This document shows positions 32,342-40,153 of a stretch of 64,000 bases of DNA, in pieces (positions within the stretch are counted from its first letter, which is position 1; each line of letters starts with the position of its first letter). A model generated the notes under the pieces. That model had not been told where the DNA came from. It searched no databases and was given only the letters and a program-made list of their open reading frames with translations. Source of the stretch: Gallionella sp. (GTDB lineage: Bacteria > Pseudomonadota > Gammaproteobacteria > Burkholderiales > Gallionellaceae). The position numbers were made by a program, and so were the translations under genes. Location: NCBI GenBank assembly GCA_023229845.1, contig JALNYK010000005.1:1-64000 (forward strand), in the 5' to 3' direction.

Positions 32342-33793
32342 ATGGCCGAGATCCTGAAACGCAACAAAGCACTTGCGGTGAATCCGCTGAAAGCCAGCCA
32401 GCCGGTCGGTGCATCGCTGGCCTTCCTCGGCATCAACCGCGCCATCCCGATGATGCACGGTTCGCAGGGCTGCACCGCGTTCGGCAAGGTGTTCTTCGTG
32501 CGCCACTTCCGCGAACCGATACCGTTGCAGACTACCGCGATGGACCAGGTCTCCACGGTGATGAGCGCGGACGAAAACGTGATCGAAGGTTTGCGCGCGG
32601 TGTGCGAGAAGAGCAAGCCGGCGCTCATCGGCCTGCCGACCACGGGTCTATCCGAGACGCAGGGCACGGACATCAAGCGGCTGGTGAAGGATTTCTACGC
32701 CGCGCATCCGGAGTTCGCGCATATCCCGGTGGTGCCGGTGAACACGCCGGACTTCACTGGTTGTCTGGAGAGCGGTTATGCGCTCGCGGTGAAGGCGGTG
32801 CTCGAGGTGATGCTGCTTTCTACCAACCCTCACCCCAACCCTCTCCCGCTTGCGGGCGAGGGGGCAAACGCGAAAAGCAATGTGGGTAGACGCAAGAAAC
32901 AGGTCAACGTGCTGGCCGGATCATTCCTCACGCCCGGCGATGTCGAACACATCAAGGAACTCGTCGAAGCGTTCGGTCTGCGTCCGTTGGTGCTGCCGGA
33001 CATCGGCGATTCGCTCGACGGTCATCTCACCGAAATGGAGAGCAGTCCGCTCACGCTGGGCGGTACGCCCGTGTCGGAGATTTCCACGGTGGGCGAATCA
33101 ATCGCCACGCTAGTGCTGGGCAACTCGATGTTCGAAGCGGCGGACTTCCTCAAGATTCAGACCGGCGTGCCGGATTATCGCTTCGACAGCCTGATGGGGC
33201 TGGATGCGGTAGACAGCTTCGTCGCGGCGCTTGCCGACATCAGCGCCAAGCCGGTGCCGGAGAAGATAGAACGCCAGCGCGCGCAGTTGCAGGACGCGAT
33301 GGTGGACTCGCACTTCATGCTGGGTTTCGCGCGCATCGCCATCGCTGCCGATCCGGACCTGCTCTACGGCTATGCGCGGCTGGTCACCGAGATGGGCTGC
33401 GAAGTGGTCGCTGCCGTCGCACCCGCGCGCGCGAACATCCTCAACGATGTGGATGCCGAGCAGGTCGCTATCGGCGACTTGGAAGATATGGAGATCGCAG
33501 CGAGACGCAACGGCGCGCAACTCGTCATCAGCAACTCGCACGCGGTGGAGACTGCGCGCCGTCTCGGCGTGCCGCTGCTGCGCGCGGGCTTTCCGCAATA
33601 CGATCTGCTCGGCGGCTATCAGCGCCTGTGGGTCGGCTATCGCGGCACGCGTCAGACGCTGTTCGATCTGGCGAACCTGCTGGTGGAGCACGGCCACCAC
33701 GAGCCGGAGCCATACGTCTCTATCTATGCCCAGCGCACAACCCTGCAGACGGGAGAGAGTCGTGCGACACCTGCGGCTGGTCAAACCCATTGA
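32342..33793 (+). CDS. nifN: NifN, FeMo-cofactor scaffold subunit with a repeat-encoded insert
   Basis: 483 residues, NifK-like without the N-terminal extension. C44 (HGSQGCTAFG) is the cluster ligand known from A. vinelandii NifN; VPVNTPDFTGCLESGYALAV and QVNVLAGSFLTPGDVEHIKE are family blocks. Between these two blocks lies an extra stretch (residues about 160-180) reading NPHPNPLPLAGEGAN, encoded by a family E palindromic repeat. It is in frame and probably lies in a surface loop, so the protein is likely still functional. Confidence 0.96.
   Translation: MAEILKRNKALAVNPLKASQPVGASLAFLGINRAIPMMHGSQGCTAFGKVFFVRHFREPIPLQTTAMDQVSTVMSADENVIEGLRAVCEKSKPALIGLPTTGLSETQGTDIKRLVKDFYAAHPEFAHIPVVPVNTPDFTGCLESGYALAVKAVLEVMLLSTNPHPNPLPLAGEGANAKSNVGRRKKQVNVLAGSFLTPGDVEHIKELVEAFGLRPLVLPDIGDSLDGHLTEMESSPLTLGGTPVSEISTVGESIATLVLGNSMFEAADFLKIQTGVPDYRFDSLMGLDAVDSFVAALADISAKPVPEKIERQRAQLQDAMVDSHFMLGFARIAIAADPDLLYGYARLVTEMGCEVVAAVAPARANILNDVDAEQVAIGDLEDMEIAARRNGAQLVISNSHAVETARRLGVPLLRAGFPQYDLLGGYQRLWVGYRGTRQTLFDLANLLVEHGHHEPEPYVSIYAQRTTLQTGESRATPAAGQTH
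32824..32864. repeat. Family E repeat inserted in nifN
   Basis: CAACCCTCACCCCAACCCTC then TCCCGCTTGCGGGCGAGGGGG. The stem is CTCCCGCTTGCGGGCGAG. Translated in frame as NPHPNPLPLAGEGA. Confidence 0.85.
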
Positions 33794-33803
33794 GGAGAAC
33801 GAG

Positions 33804-34217
33804 ATGAAGGTGAAGATCGCATTCGCCACCAGCGACCGCCGCGCGGTCGATCAACACTTCGGTGCGGCGGAATCGTTCGCCATCTACGAACTGGGCGAGA
33901 GAGAAACGCGATTGGTCGAAGTGGCGGAGTTCATCGAGACTGCGATGGACGGACATGAGGGTAAGCTCGCCGCCAAGGTCGAGCTGCTGGGCGACTGCGC
34001 GGCGGTGTACTGCAACGCCGCAGGCGCATCGGCGATCCAGCAACTTTTGGCCGGAGGCATACAGCCGATGCGAGTGGACGAAGGCACGCTGATCGACGAG
34101 CTGCTGGGCGGTCTGCAGAAAAACCTGACGAACGAGCCGCCGCTGTGGCTGGCGAAGCACATGAAGAAGCAGGATCGCGAGAACAGTTTCGCTGCGGACG
34201 AGGAATGGCAGGAATGA
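33804..34217 (+). CDS. nifX: NifX, FeMo-cofactor precursor carrier
   Basis: 137 residues. MKVKIAFATSDRRAVDQHFG is the NifX start; the conserved His is in DQHFG and a Cys in YCNAAGAS. NifX carries NifB-co and a later intermediate between NifB and NifEN. The C-terminal tail, from LWLAKHMKKQ on, is common in proteobacterial NifX. GAGGAG is upstream; the stop overlaps the next ATG. Confidence 0.96.
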   Translation: MKVKIAFATSDRRAVDQHFGAAESFAIYELGERETRLVEVAEFIETAMDGHEGKLAAKVELLGDCAAVYCNAAGASAIQQLLAGGIQPMRVDEGTLIDELLGGLQKNLTNEPPLWLAKHMKKQDRENSFAADEEWQE

Positions 34218-34621
34218 TAGCCGCACCGGTCCGCGTGGTCTCGGCCGGCAACGGCAGGGCGCAGGTTGCGCCGACGGAGCAGTCCGGTTGCGGCGGCTGC
34301 CAGTCGCGCAGTAGCTGCGGCGTGTCCGGGCTGGGCAAGTATTTTTCCGGCAACCGCAAGACCGTCGAAGTGATGTGCGATGCGAACGTGCGCGCGGGCG
34401 ACGAGTTGCAGTTGCACATGAGCGAGGGCGACCTGCTCAAGGCCGGGCTGCTGGCCTATCTGCTGCCGACGGTGCTGGCGCTGGTCGGCGCAGGTGTCGC
34501 GGCTACTGCGGGCTTGGGCGATGTCGGCGCGGTGCTGGGTGCAGCGAACGGCATGGCCGCAGGATTTTTGCTGGGGCGTTGGTCGGGATGGACGCCGCAG
34601 ATGAGTGCACAAAAAATGTAG
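34214..34621 (+). CDS. rseC: RseC/SoxR-reducing-system family membrane protein
   Basis: 135 residues. An N-terminal soluble part has the Cys cluster SGCGGCQSRSSCGVSGLGKYF split over CxxC and a later Cys, followed by two membrane helices (GLLAYLLPTVLALVGAGVAA and a shorter LGAANGMAAGFLLGRW). RseC proteins work with Rnf/Rsx complexes in E. coli. Its place between nifX and nif-associated genes suggests it serves the rnf operon of this cluster. ATG 34214 overlaps the nifX stop; the TAG stop comes from a family B repeat. Confidence 0.85.
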   Translation: MIAAPVRVVSAGNGRAQVAPTEQSGCGGCQSRSSCGVSGLGKYFSGNRKTVEVMCDANVRAGDELQLHMSEGDLLKAGLLAYLLPTVLALVGAGVAATAGLGDVGAVLGAANGMAAGFLLGRWSGWTPQMSAQKM

Positions 34622-34663
34622 GTCGGATTTTAACCCGACATGTCGGGCTAAAGCCCGACCTAC
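34618..34663. repeat. Palindromic repeat, family B
   Basis: GTAGGTCGGATTTTAACCCG ... GGGCTAAAGCCCGACCTAC. Supplies the TAG stop of rseC. Confidence 0.85.
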
Positions 34664-34694
34664 AAAGATCGAATCATTAACGAAGGAGATACAC

Positions 34695-35156
34695 ATGAAT
34701 CAGGCAGTCGCAGCAGACCCGTTGTTGTCCACCGATTTCATCATGGAGATGGTCAAACAGATGCGCGCCATCGACAGCTATGGCACTTACGACGGCTGGC
34801 CGGTGGACCGCATCCTCGCACCGTACGTGGTCACCAAGGAGCAGCGCCGCGAGATGCCTGTGATCGGCGATCCAGACGAGATCTTACTGGCGCGCATCAA
34901 GGCGTTCTACAACGCCATCGCCTCGCTGATCGAGAAGGAATGCGGACAGATGGCCGTGCCGATGATCAACATCACCCACGAGGGTTTCGGCCGCGCGGTG
35001 ATCACCGTCGGCAAACTGGTGGTGATGGACAAGACCCTGCGCGACGTGCACCGCTACGGCTACGAGAGCCTGTCGAAGATGAAGGACGAGGCCGACAAGC
35101 TGCTGTCGGTCGCGTTGTCTAGTGTCGGCAAGTATCCAGAAGTCGCGGGAATGTAA
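34695..35156 (+). CDS. NifX-associated nitrogen fixation protein (DUF269)
   Basis: 153 residues. FIMEMVKQMRAIDSYGTYDG, then FYNAIASLIEKECGQMA and ITHEGFGRAVITVGKLVVMD are the family blocks. DUF269 proteins nearly always follow nifX and are required or helpful for cofactor assembly in some diazotrophs, by an unknown mechanism. AAGGAG precedes the ATG at 34695; the earlier in-frame opening lies in the repeat. Confidence 0.93.
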   Translation: MNQAVAADPLLSTDFIMEMVKQMRAIDSYGTYDGWPVDRILAPYVVTKEQRREMPVIGDPDEILLARIKAFYNAIASLIEKECGQMAVPMINITHEGFGRAVITVGKLVVMDKTLRDVHRYGYESLSKMKDEADKLLSVALSSVGKYPEVAGM

Positions 35157-35157
35157 T

Positions 35158-35228
35158 GTAGGGGCGCGATTCATCGCGCCCGGTTTTTAATATTTGAATG
35201 AATTAGGGCGCGATGAATCGCGCCCCTA
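35158..35228. repeat. Inverted repeat, family C relative
   Basis: GTAGGGGCGCGATTCATCGC ... GGCGCGATGAATCGCGCCCC around an AT-rich loop (TTTTTAATATTTGAATGAATT). It begins two bases after the DUF269 stop codon. Confidence 0.85.
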
Positions 35229-35249
35229 TGGGACTCGGAGGGTTATTGC

Positions 35250-35468
35250 ATGACCGAAGAAGAACTGAAAGCACTCGACAAGGAAGTGAAGAAGCTCAAG
35301 CGCATCTCCAGCGAATGGGCCTCGCAGTTGCACGATCTGGTCGAGGAGCGCCTGCCGGCGGGATACAAGGAGATACCCGGCATCGCGCAATCCACCTACG
35401 ACGCCTGCCAGGCCTGGGCCGAGGCGAACGCGAAACTGGTCGCGGCACAGAAAGAGATGCAAGTTTAG
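35250..35468 (+). CDS. CCE_0567-type small metalloprotein (DUF683)
   Basis: 72 residues, almost entirely helical: MTEEELKALDKEVKKLKRIS, a turn at ERLPAGYKEIPGIA and a second helix with YDACQAWAEA. Members follow DUF269 genes in nif operons; the solved cyanobacterial member is a helical hairpin that binds iron. GGAGGG is upstream. It is 14 bases from the next gene. Confidence 0.9.
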   Translation: MTEEELKALDKEVKKLKRISSEWASQLHDLVEERLPAGYKEIPGIAQSTYDACQAWAEANAKLVAAQKEMQV

Positions 35469-35482
35469 ATAGAGGAAAAGAA

Positions 35483-35773
35483 ATGGCTAACATCACCGGT
35501 ACCACAAGAGGCGGCACGCCTTACGAACCCACTTTCGCCACCGCGCTGAACGCGGCCAACTGCATAGGCTGCGGCCGCTGCTACAAGGTCTGCCCGCGCA
35601 CCGTGTTCGAGCTGGTCGAACGCAGCGAGGACGACGAAAACTACGACGAGGACGAAGACAACAGCATGGTGATGACGCTCGCCAACGCGATGGACTGCAT
35701 CGGTTGCGGTTCCTGCGGGCGCGTCTGCCCCAAGCAGTGCCACACCCATCAACCTATGCCTGCAGGAGCCTGA
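35483..35773 (+). CDS. fdxB: Nif-specific ferredoxin III
   Basis: 96 residues. Two [4Fe-4S] motifs, CIGCGRCYKVCPRTVF and CIGCGSCGRVCPKQC, are separated by a long acidic loop (ERSEDDENYDEDEDNS), which is typical of this nif-specific group. FdxB-type ferredoxins are needed for nitrogenase maturation, probably for electron delivery to NifB. The AGAGGAAAAG ahead is a usable ribosome site. Confidence 0.95.
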   Translation: MANITGTTRGGTPYEPTFATALNAANCIGCGRCYKVCPRTVFELVERSEDDENYDEDEDNSMVMTLANAMDCIGCGSCGRVCPKQCHTHQPMPAGA

Positions 35774-35774
35774 T

Positions 35775-36098
35775 ATGCCAAAACCAGCGAGACACGTATT
35801 CGTCTGTTCACAGAACCGCCCCGCCGGACATCCGCGCGGCTCATGCGCGGCAAAAGGCTGCGCCGAAGTTGTCGACGAATTCATGAAGCAATGGCAACAG
35901 CGCCAAGTGTTCGCCCAAGTGCTGGTGACGCCCAGCGGCTGCATCGGCCCATGCAGCATGGGACCGAACGTACTGGTCTATCCGGAGGGCGTGATGTACA
36001 GCAACGTGACCAAGGACGATGTAACCGAGATATTCGACGAGCACCTGCTGGGCGGCAAGGTCGTCGAGCGGCTGAAGACGCCGGCGGATATCTGGTGA
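35775..36098 (+). CDS. Thioredoxin-like [2Fe-2S] ferredoxin
   Basis: 107 residues. HVFVCSQNRPAGHPRGSCAA gives the first two Cys, and TPSGCIGPCSMGPNVLVYPE the second two, in the arrangement of the dimeric thioredoxin-fold [2Fe-2S] ferredoxins of A. vinelandii and Clostridium. In nif operons it may donate electrons or interact with the MoFe protein. It starts two bases after the fdxB stop. Confidence 0.93.
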   Translation: MPKPARHVFVCSQNRPAGHPRGSCAAKGCAEVVDEFMKQWQQRQVFAQVLVTPSGCIGPCSMGPNVLVYPEGVMYSNVTKDDVTEIFDEHLLGGKVVERLKTPADIW

Positions 36099-36110
36099 TT
36101 TCCGGTAGTT

Positions 36111-36234
36111 CGTCATTCCGGCGCAGGCCGGAATCCAGCGAAAAAAATAATCCGCGTAGCGGACAAAACCTTACGATCCCGCTGTGCGGGAAATTTATCG
36201 ATCAAACTGGATTCCGGCCTGCGCCGGAATGACG
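36111..36234. repeat. MITE-like repeat, family A copy 5
   Basis: CGTCATTCCGGCGCAGGC ... GCCTGCGCCGGAATGACG, core CGCGTAGCGGACAAAACC and a TCCCGCTGTGCGGGA stem. It separates the ferredoxin genes from the gene at 36249. Confidence 0.85.
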
Positions 36235-36248
36235 TTGGAGGGACGATT

Positions 36249-36614
36249 GTGGTTCTTGCTGCATCATGCCTTCTTCCCGGCGAACTCGAACCGCTGGCCG
36301 GGCGCATCGTCGCAGCATTGCAACAGGAGGCGGAGCGATATACCGCCGCCGCGCCGAAGATAACGCTGACCGCCGTGCAGTTCGCCCGCGTCACCGATCC
36401 GGCCAGCCAGCAACTGGGATACGAAGGCGTGTGGCGCAACGTGCGCAACGACCGCTGCGGCACGCTGACCTTCAACGGCGACGGCAGCTTCTACGCCGAA
36501 TACGACCTGTTCTGCCCGCACCCGCGCGATCCGCGCTGGTTCGTCGAAATGGTCACAGCCTGGGGCAACGCAGAGACAATCCGCAGCGAGGCGAAGCTGA
36601 TCCCCGCGCTTTAA
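36249..36614 (+). CDS. Unknown 121-residue protein in the nifENX operon
   Basis: Starts with GTG, set by GGAGGG six to eight bases upstream. LLPGELEPLAGRIVAALQQE is an N-terminal helix; GYEGVWRNVRNDRCGTLTFN and DGSFYAEYDLFCPHPRDPRW form a beta-rich half with two Cys. I recognise the type as one that recurs between nif ferredoxins and nifZ but cannot name it. Probably soluble; function unknown. Confidence 0.75.
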   Translation: MVLAASCLLPGELEPLAGRIVAALQQEAERYTAAAPKITLTAVQFARVTDPASQQLGYEGVWRNVRNDRCGTLTFNGDGSFYAEYDLFCPHPRDPRWFVEMVTAWGNAETIRSEAKLIPAL

Positions 36615-36620
36615 AACTCG

Positions 36621-36687
36621 TAGCCCGGATGAAGCGCAGCGTAATCCGGGGAACACCCCGGATTCCATTTCATTCCATCCGGGCTAC
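36621..36687. repeat. Palindromic repeat, family D
   Basis: TAGCCCGGATGAAGCGCAGC ... CATCCGGGCTAC with inner GTAATCCGGGG/CCCCGGATTCC. It lies just before nifZ, and its right part is repeated before the second nifZ. Confidence 0.85.
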
Positions 36688-36700
36688 ACAGGAGAACGAC

Positions 36701-36970
36701 ATGAGCAGATTCCAGATGGGCGACATGGTGTACGCCGCGCAAGACCTCTACAACGAAGCGCTGGAAGAAACCGGCGAGAGTGCCATCCCCGGCGCAGAAC
36801 CCGATGCCTTGCTCGCCGCCGCCGGCACGCGCGGCGTGGTGGTCAACGCCGGTCACGCGCAGGAAATGCCGGACGAGGAGATCTATCTCGTCCGCTTCGA
36901 GATGGATGCGGAAGGCACGCTGGCCGAGCCTATCGGTTGCTTGAGCGACGAGCTGACCGGGCTGAATTAA
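36701..36970 (+). CDS. nifZ: NifZ, first copy
   Basis: 89 residues with FQMGDMVYAAQDLYNE and a central GTRGVVVNAGHAQEMPDEEI, the NifZ domain. NifZ assists formation of the second P-cluster of the MoFe protein. GGAGAACGAC precedes the ATG. It is nearly identical to the copy at 38620 (differences at GAEP/GTEP, NAGH/NTGH, FEMD/FELD and the last residues). Confidence 0.93.
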   Translation: MSRFQMGDMVYAAQDLYNEALEETGESAIPGAEPDALLAAAGTRGVVVNAGHAQEMPDEEIYLVRFEMDAEGTLAEPIGCLSDELTGLN

Positions 36971-36972
36971 AA

Positions 36973-38511
36973 GTGAGCGATGCCCGTGTCGCTACCGTGC
37001 TGGCCTATCACGCACGTAGCAAACACGCGCGGGATCGTTATGCCGCAGGCCCCGGCACACTGGATTGGGACGCGCAACCCAAAGCGTTCCGCGATTGGAG
37101 CGGTGCCACACAGCTCGCATTGCCGCGCGGAATAACGGTAGCGGAGATCACATGGAGCGGGCTTGCGGCTCCGCGCGAACCTTTGCCTTTCAACACGCAA
37201 AACATAGGTTCATTGTTGCGCTTGTGCGTCGGCCTGACGGCATGGAAAGAATATGCCGGATCGCGCTGGTCGCTGCGTGCGCATCCTTCTTCCGGCAATC
37301 TGCACCCCACCGAGACCTGGCTCATCAGCGCCGGGGGCGCGGACATCGAGGATGGCCTGTACCACTATCAAAATCTCGATCACGCATTGGAGCGCCGCGC
37401 ATGGCAAAGCGACACGCGCAGCACAGGCGTGTGGCTGGGCTTCAGCTCTATCCATTGGCGCGAGGCGTGGAAGTACGGCGAACGTGCTTTCCGTTATTGC
37501 CAGCTTGATATGGGGCATGTGCTGGCCGCAGTGAGCTATGCGGCGGCATTGCACGGCTGGCAGCCGCGCTTGCTGGCGACGGATTCGGCACTGCTTGCGC
37601 ATAGCTTGGGTACGGACCGCGCGGATGATTTTGTGGGAGTGGAAAGTGAAGAGGCCGAGGTCATCGTGGCGCTGCACGGGACAGAAAATGCTTTTCCGAT
37701 GGACTGGAAGAACTGGGCGGGCAAGCCCAGCCTGCTGGATGCAAAACCGCTGTATCAATGGCCGGTGATCGAGGAGGTGGCGGCAGCGACACGCGGCACT
37801 CCACCTGCCACCAGCCCGGTATCGGCTCATCCCATTGCCGCAGAGGTTTGCAGTGATGACATCCATGCCGCGCAAGTCATCCTGAAACGGCGCAGCGCCC
37901 AAGCCTTCGACGGGCAATCGGTGATGCCGCAGGCCGTGTTTAAACGTATCCTCGCTGGTCTTTTGCCCGGAGGTTCGCCGGTTTGGAACATGTGGACATG
38001 CGCGCCACGCGTGCATCCGGTGCTGCTGGTGCATCGCGTCGAAGGTGTCGTCCCCGGTGTGTACGCGTTGCCGCGCAGTGAGTCGGCGCATACCTTGTTA
38101 CAAACTGCATTCCGCGAGACGTTCGCGTGGGAGCGCATGGATGCCGAACTTCCCTTGTATCAACTGATCGCGGCACGCGCAGGCAAGACCGCGCGCACGC
38201 TCTCCTGCCATCAGGACATCGCCATGCAAGGTGCTATCACCTTCATGATGGTGGCCGAATTCGCCGCCCCCATCGCCGCCGCTCCGGCCGCTTACCGTCA
38301 TTTACATTGGGAGGCGGGCATGCTGGGGCACATCATCACGCTGGAAGCCGAGGCTGCCGGTTGGCGCGGCACCGGCATCGGCTGCTTCTTCGATGATGCG
38401 GTGCATGAAGTGCTCGGCATCAAAAACGATATGTTTCAAGTGATCTACCACTACGCAGTCGGCATGGCACTGGACGATCCGCGTATCTCGACTTTGCCTG
38501 CTTACGAATGA
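36973..38511 (+). CDS. SagB-type nitroreductase-family oxidoreductase
   Basis: 512 residues from a GTG two bases after the nifZ stop. Two nitroreductase-like halves are visible: the first with WSLRAHPSSGNLHPTETWLI, YRYCQLDMGH-like helix and AAALHGWQ; the second with ILKRRSAQAFDGQSVMP, QGAITFMMVAEF and EAEAAGWRGTGIGCFFDD. That is the SagB-like double FMN-reductase layout. The substrate is unknown. The gene is trapped between two nifZ copies, so it belongs to the nif operon here. Confidence 0.8.
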   Translation: MSDARVATVLAYHARSKHARDRYAAGPGTLDWDAQPKAFRDWSGATQLALPRGITVAEITWSGLAAPREPLPFNTQNIGSLLRLCVGLTAWKEYAGSRWSLRAHPSSGNLHPTETWLISAGGADIEDGLYHYQNLDHALERRAWQSDTRSTGVWLGFSSIHWREAWKYGERAFRYCQLDMGHVLAAVSYAAALHGWQPRLLATDSALLAHSLGTDRADDFVGVESEEAEVIVALHGTENAFPMDWKNWAGKPSLLDAKPLYQWPVIEEVAAATRGTPPATSPVSAHPIAAEVCSDDIHAAQVILKRRSAQAFDGQSVMPQAVFKRILAGLLPGGSPVWNMWTCAPRVHPVLLVHRVEGVVPGVYALPRSESAHTLLQTAFRETFAWERMDAELPLYQLIAARAGKTARTLSCHQDIAMQGAITFMMVAEFAAPIAAAPAAYRHLHWEAGMLGHIITLEAEAAGWRGTGIGCFFDDAVHEVLGIKNDMFQVIYHYAVGMALDDPRISTLPAYE

Positions 38512-38527
38512 AACCCAAGGAAATGCA

Positions 38528-38623
38528 ATGAACGAGCAAGCACTGAAAGACTGGCTGGCGCAAGCCGGGAAACACCCCGGATTTCATTTCATTCCATCCG
38601 GGCTACACAGGAGAACGACATGA
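38528..38623 (+). pseudogene. Truncated leader ORF fused to duplicated nifZ upstream DNA
   Basis: With AAGGA ahead, ATG 38528 opens MNEQALKDWLAQAGKHPG; after about 14 codons the sequence switches to the duplicated family D repeat and the frame ends at 38623, overlapping the second nifZ ATG. It looks like the beginning of a lost gene that was cut off when nifZ was duplicated. It may now only couple translation into nifZ copy 2. Confidence 0.5.
38563..38607. repeat. Partial family D repeat, duplicated with nifZ
   Basis: GCCGGGAAACACCCCGGATT onward to CATCCGGGCTAC, one base different from the segment before the first nifZ over about 45 bases. Confidence 0.8.
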
Positions 38624-38892
38624 GCAGATTCCAGATGGGCGACATGGTGTACGCCGCGCAAGACCTCTACAACGAAGCGCTGGAAGAAACCGGCGAGAGC
38701 GCTATCCCCGGCACCGAACCCGACGCCTTGCTCGCCGCCGCCGGCACGCGCGGCGTGGTAGTCAACACCGGCCACGCGCAGGAAATGCCGGATGAGGAGA
38801 TCTACCTCGTCCGCTTCGAACTGGATGCCGAAGGCACGCTGGCCGAGCCTATCGGTTGTCTGGCGGACGAGTTGAGCGAAGTTGCCAGTTAG
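38620..38892 (+). CDS. nifZ: NifZ, second (tandem) copy
   Basis: 90 residues, over 90 percent identical to the first copy, ending DELSEVAS instead of DELTGLN. The near-identical DNA, including silent positions and the 45 bases upstream, points to a recent tandem duplication or ongoing gene conversion. Both copies look functional: no stops, same ribosome site, same conserved residues. Last recognisable gene of the nif island. Confidence 0.93.
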   Translation: MSRFQMGDMVYAAQDLYNEALEETGESAIPGTEPDALLAAAGTRGVVVNTGHAQEMPDEEIYLVRFELDAEGTLAEPIGCLADELSEVAS

Positions 38893-39090
38893 CCTTCTTC
38901 CTTTAAATGTCCCGGCAGCCCTTGATCTACAAGGGTGAACGGGATACCTGTATATAAATATCTATGTATTTCGGCATGTTGACCCTACTGCCTAGGCGGG
39001 GTAGGGTGCGAGCCTTGCTTGGAAGGCAGGGAAATAACCTTTCAATTCTAAGTTAAGGCAACCTGTCGATTCGGTACGCAAAGGGTTTAT

Positions 39091-40065
39091 ATGTGGAAAG
39101 TTATATTGATCGCAATATCCGTGTTCCTTATTCTCGGAGTCATTACTTATTCTTGGTATAACCGAGACTCAGATCGCGTGGCCTTAACTTTAATTACTGC
39201 AATGACGTTAGGAGCATTGGGATTTATTACCAAAGAATCCATCTCCAATAAGGAGGAAAAATATTCAAAGGTAATGCCAGTGGCAGTATTTTATGGTCTG
39301 CCAGATTATCGACCTCTAAATATTGAACTTCCCTATTCGCATGAATTGGCGGCATGCACTCAAAATATTCAGCCTACTGATTTGCCCAACAGTAACAAAA
39401 TTGATATTAATTTCGCTTCCGAAAAATATTTTGATGCTCTGCAATATGCGGTAATCAAAACCATATTCGCTAGGTTTTCTCAAGGGTGGAATGTTAAGGC
39501 TCGACGGATTAGGACTCCTAATGGTAATCAGGTCAGTTGGCAATTTATTGAAGGCGGAAAAGGAAAAGAGGTCACAATTCAAGAGTTGTTTTGGCATACA
39601 TCGGATAACTATTTTGTAAATCAGGGAATACTTAATGATGTGCCTGGGCCATTTGGTGGGAAAGCTATTTTTCCTCCTAAAACGAGAATTGAAGTTAAAA
39701 ATTCTTCATCTCACACGTTTGTTGTGACACTGACGACTGATTATCTCTCGCTAGAAATAAAGCTGACGCCTTCAAGCTCAAGTATAGGATTGGGCGAATA
39801 TTCAAGATTGCTAAAAATTCGCTCTCAACAAGATAGAACTATTGGTTCCCGTAGTGGTGAATATGGACATTCGGTGTTTCTATTGGAAGCCGAAATTAAA
39901 CAAAAATTATTATTAAATGGTCATCCTGAAATGAAAAAGCATAGAGAATGGGCCGATTCGATTGTCGATCTGTTGGATACCACTTTTAACTTTGAACTGA
40001 TCCGTGAGGATCATATGAGAGCTTTTCAACTATATGGTGAAGCAGGCATTTTGAGGATTGCGTAG
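39091..40065 (+). CDS. Unknown membrane-anchored protein, AT-rich
   Basis: 324 residues. Two N-terminal hydrophobic helices (VILIAISVFLILGVITYSW and LTLITAMTLGALGFIT) precede a long soluble, beta-rich domain with many Asn, Lys and Ser. Base composition is clearly more AT-rich than the flanks, and the 200 bases before it are also AT-rich, so it was probably acquired. I recognise no family. The N-terminal pair resembles small two-helix sensors in defence or stress islands, but no effector partner is adjacent. Confidence 0.65.
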   Translation: MWKVILIAISVFLILGVITYSWYNRDSDRVALTLITAMTLGALGFITKESISNKEEKYSKVMPVAVFYGLPDYRPLNIELPYSHELAACTQNIQPTDLPNSNKIDINFASEKYFDALQYAVIKTIFARFSQGWNVKARRIRTPNGNQVSWQFIEGGKGKEVTIQELFWHTSDNYFVNQGILNDVPGPFGGKAIFPPKTRIEVKNSSSHTFVVTLTTDYLSLEIKLTPSSSSIGLGEYSRLLKIRSQQDRTIGSRSGEYGHSVFLLEAEIKQKLLLNGHPEMKKHREWADSIVDLLDTTFNFELIREDHMRAFQLYGEAGILRIA

Positions 40066-40153
40066 CTGGGTTGAAAGCAATAGTGAAAGCGATATGGGCA
40101 GCTTCGAATCTCCCTTTCGGCTAGAGGGGCCAGACTCGAAACGGCCCTTTCCG

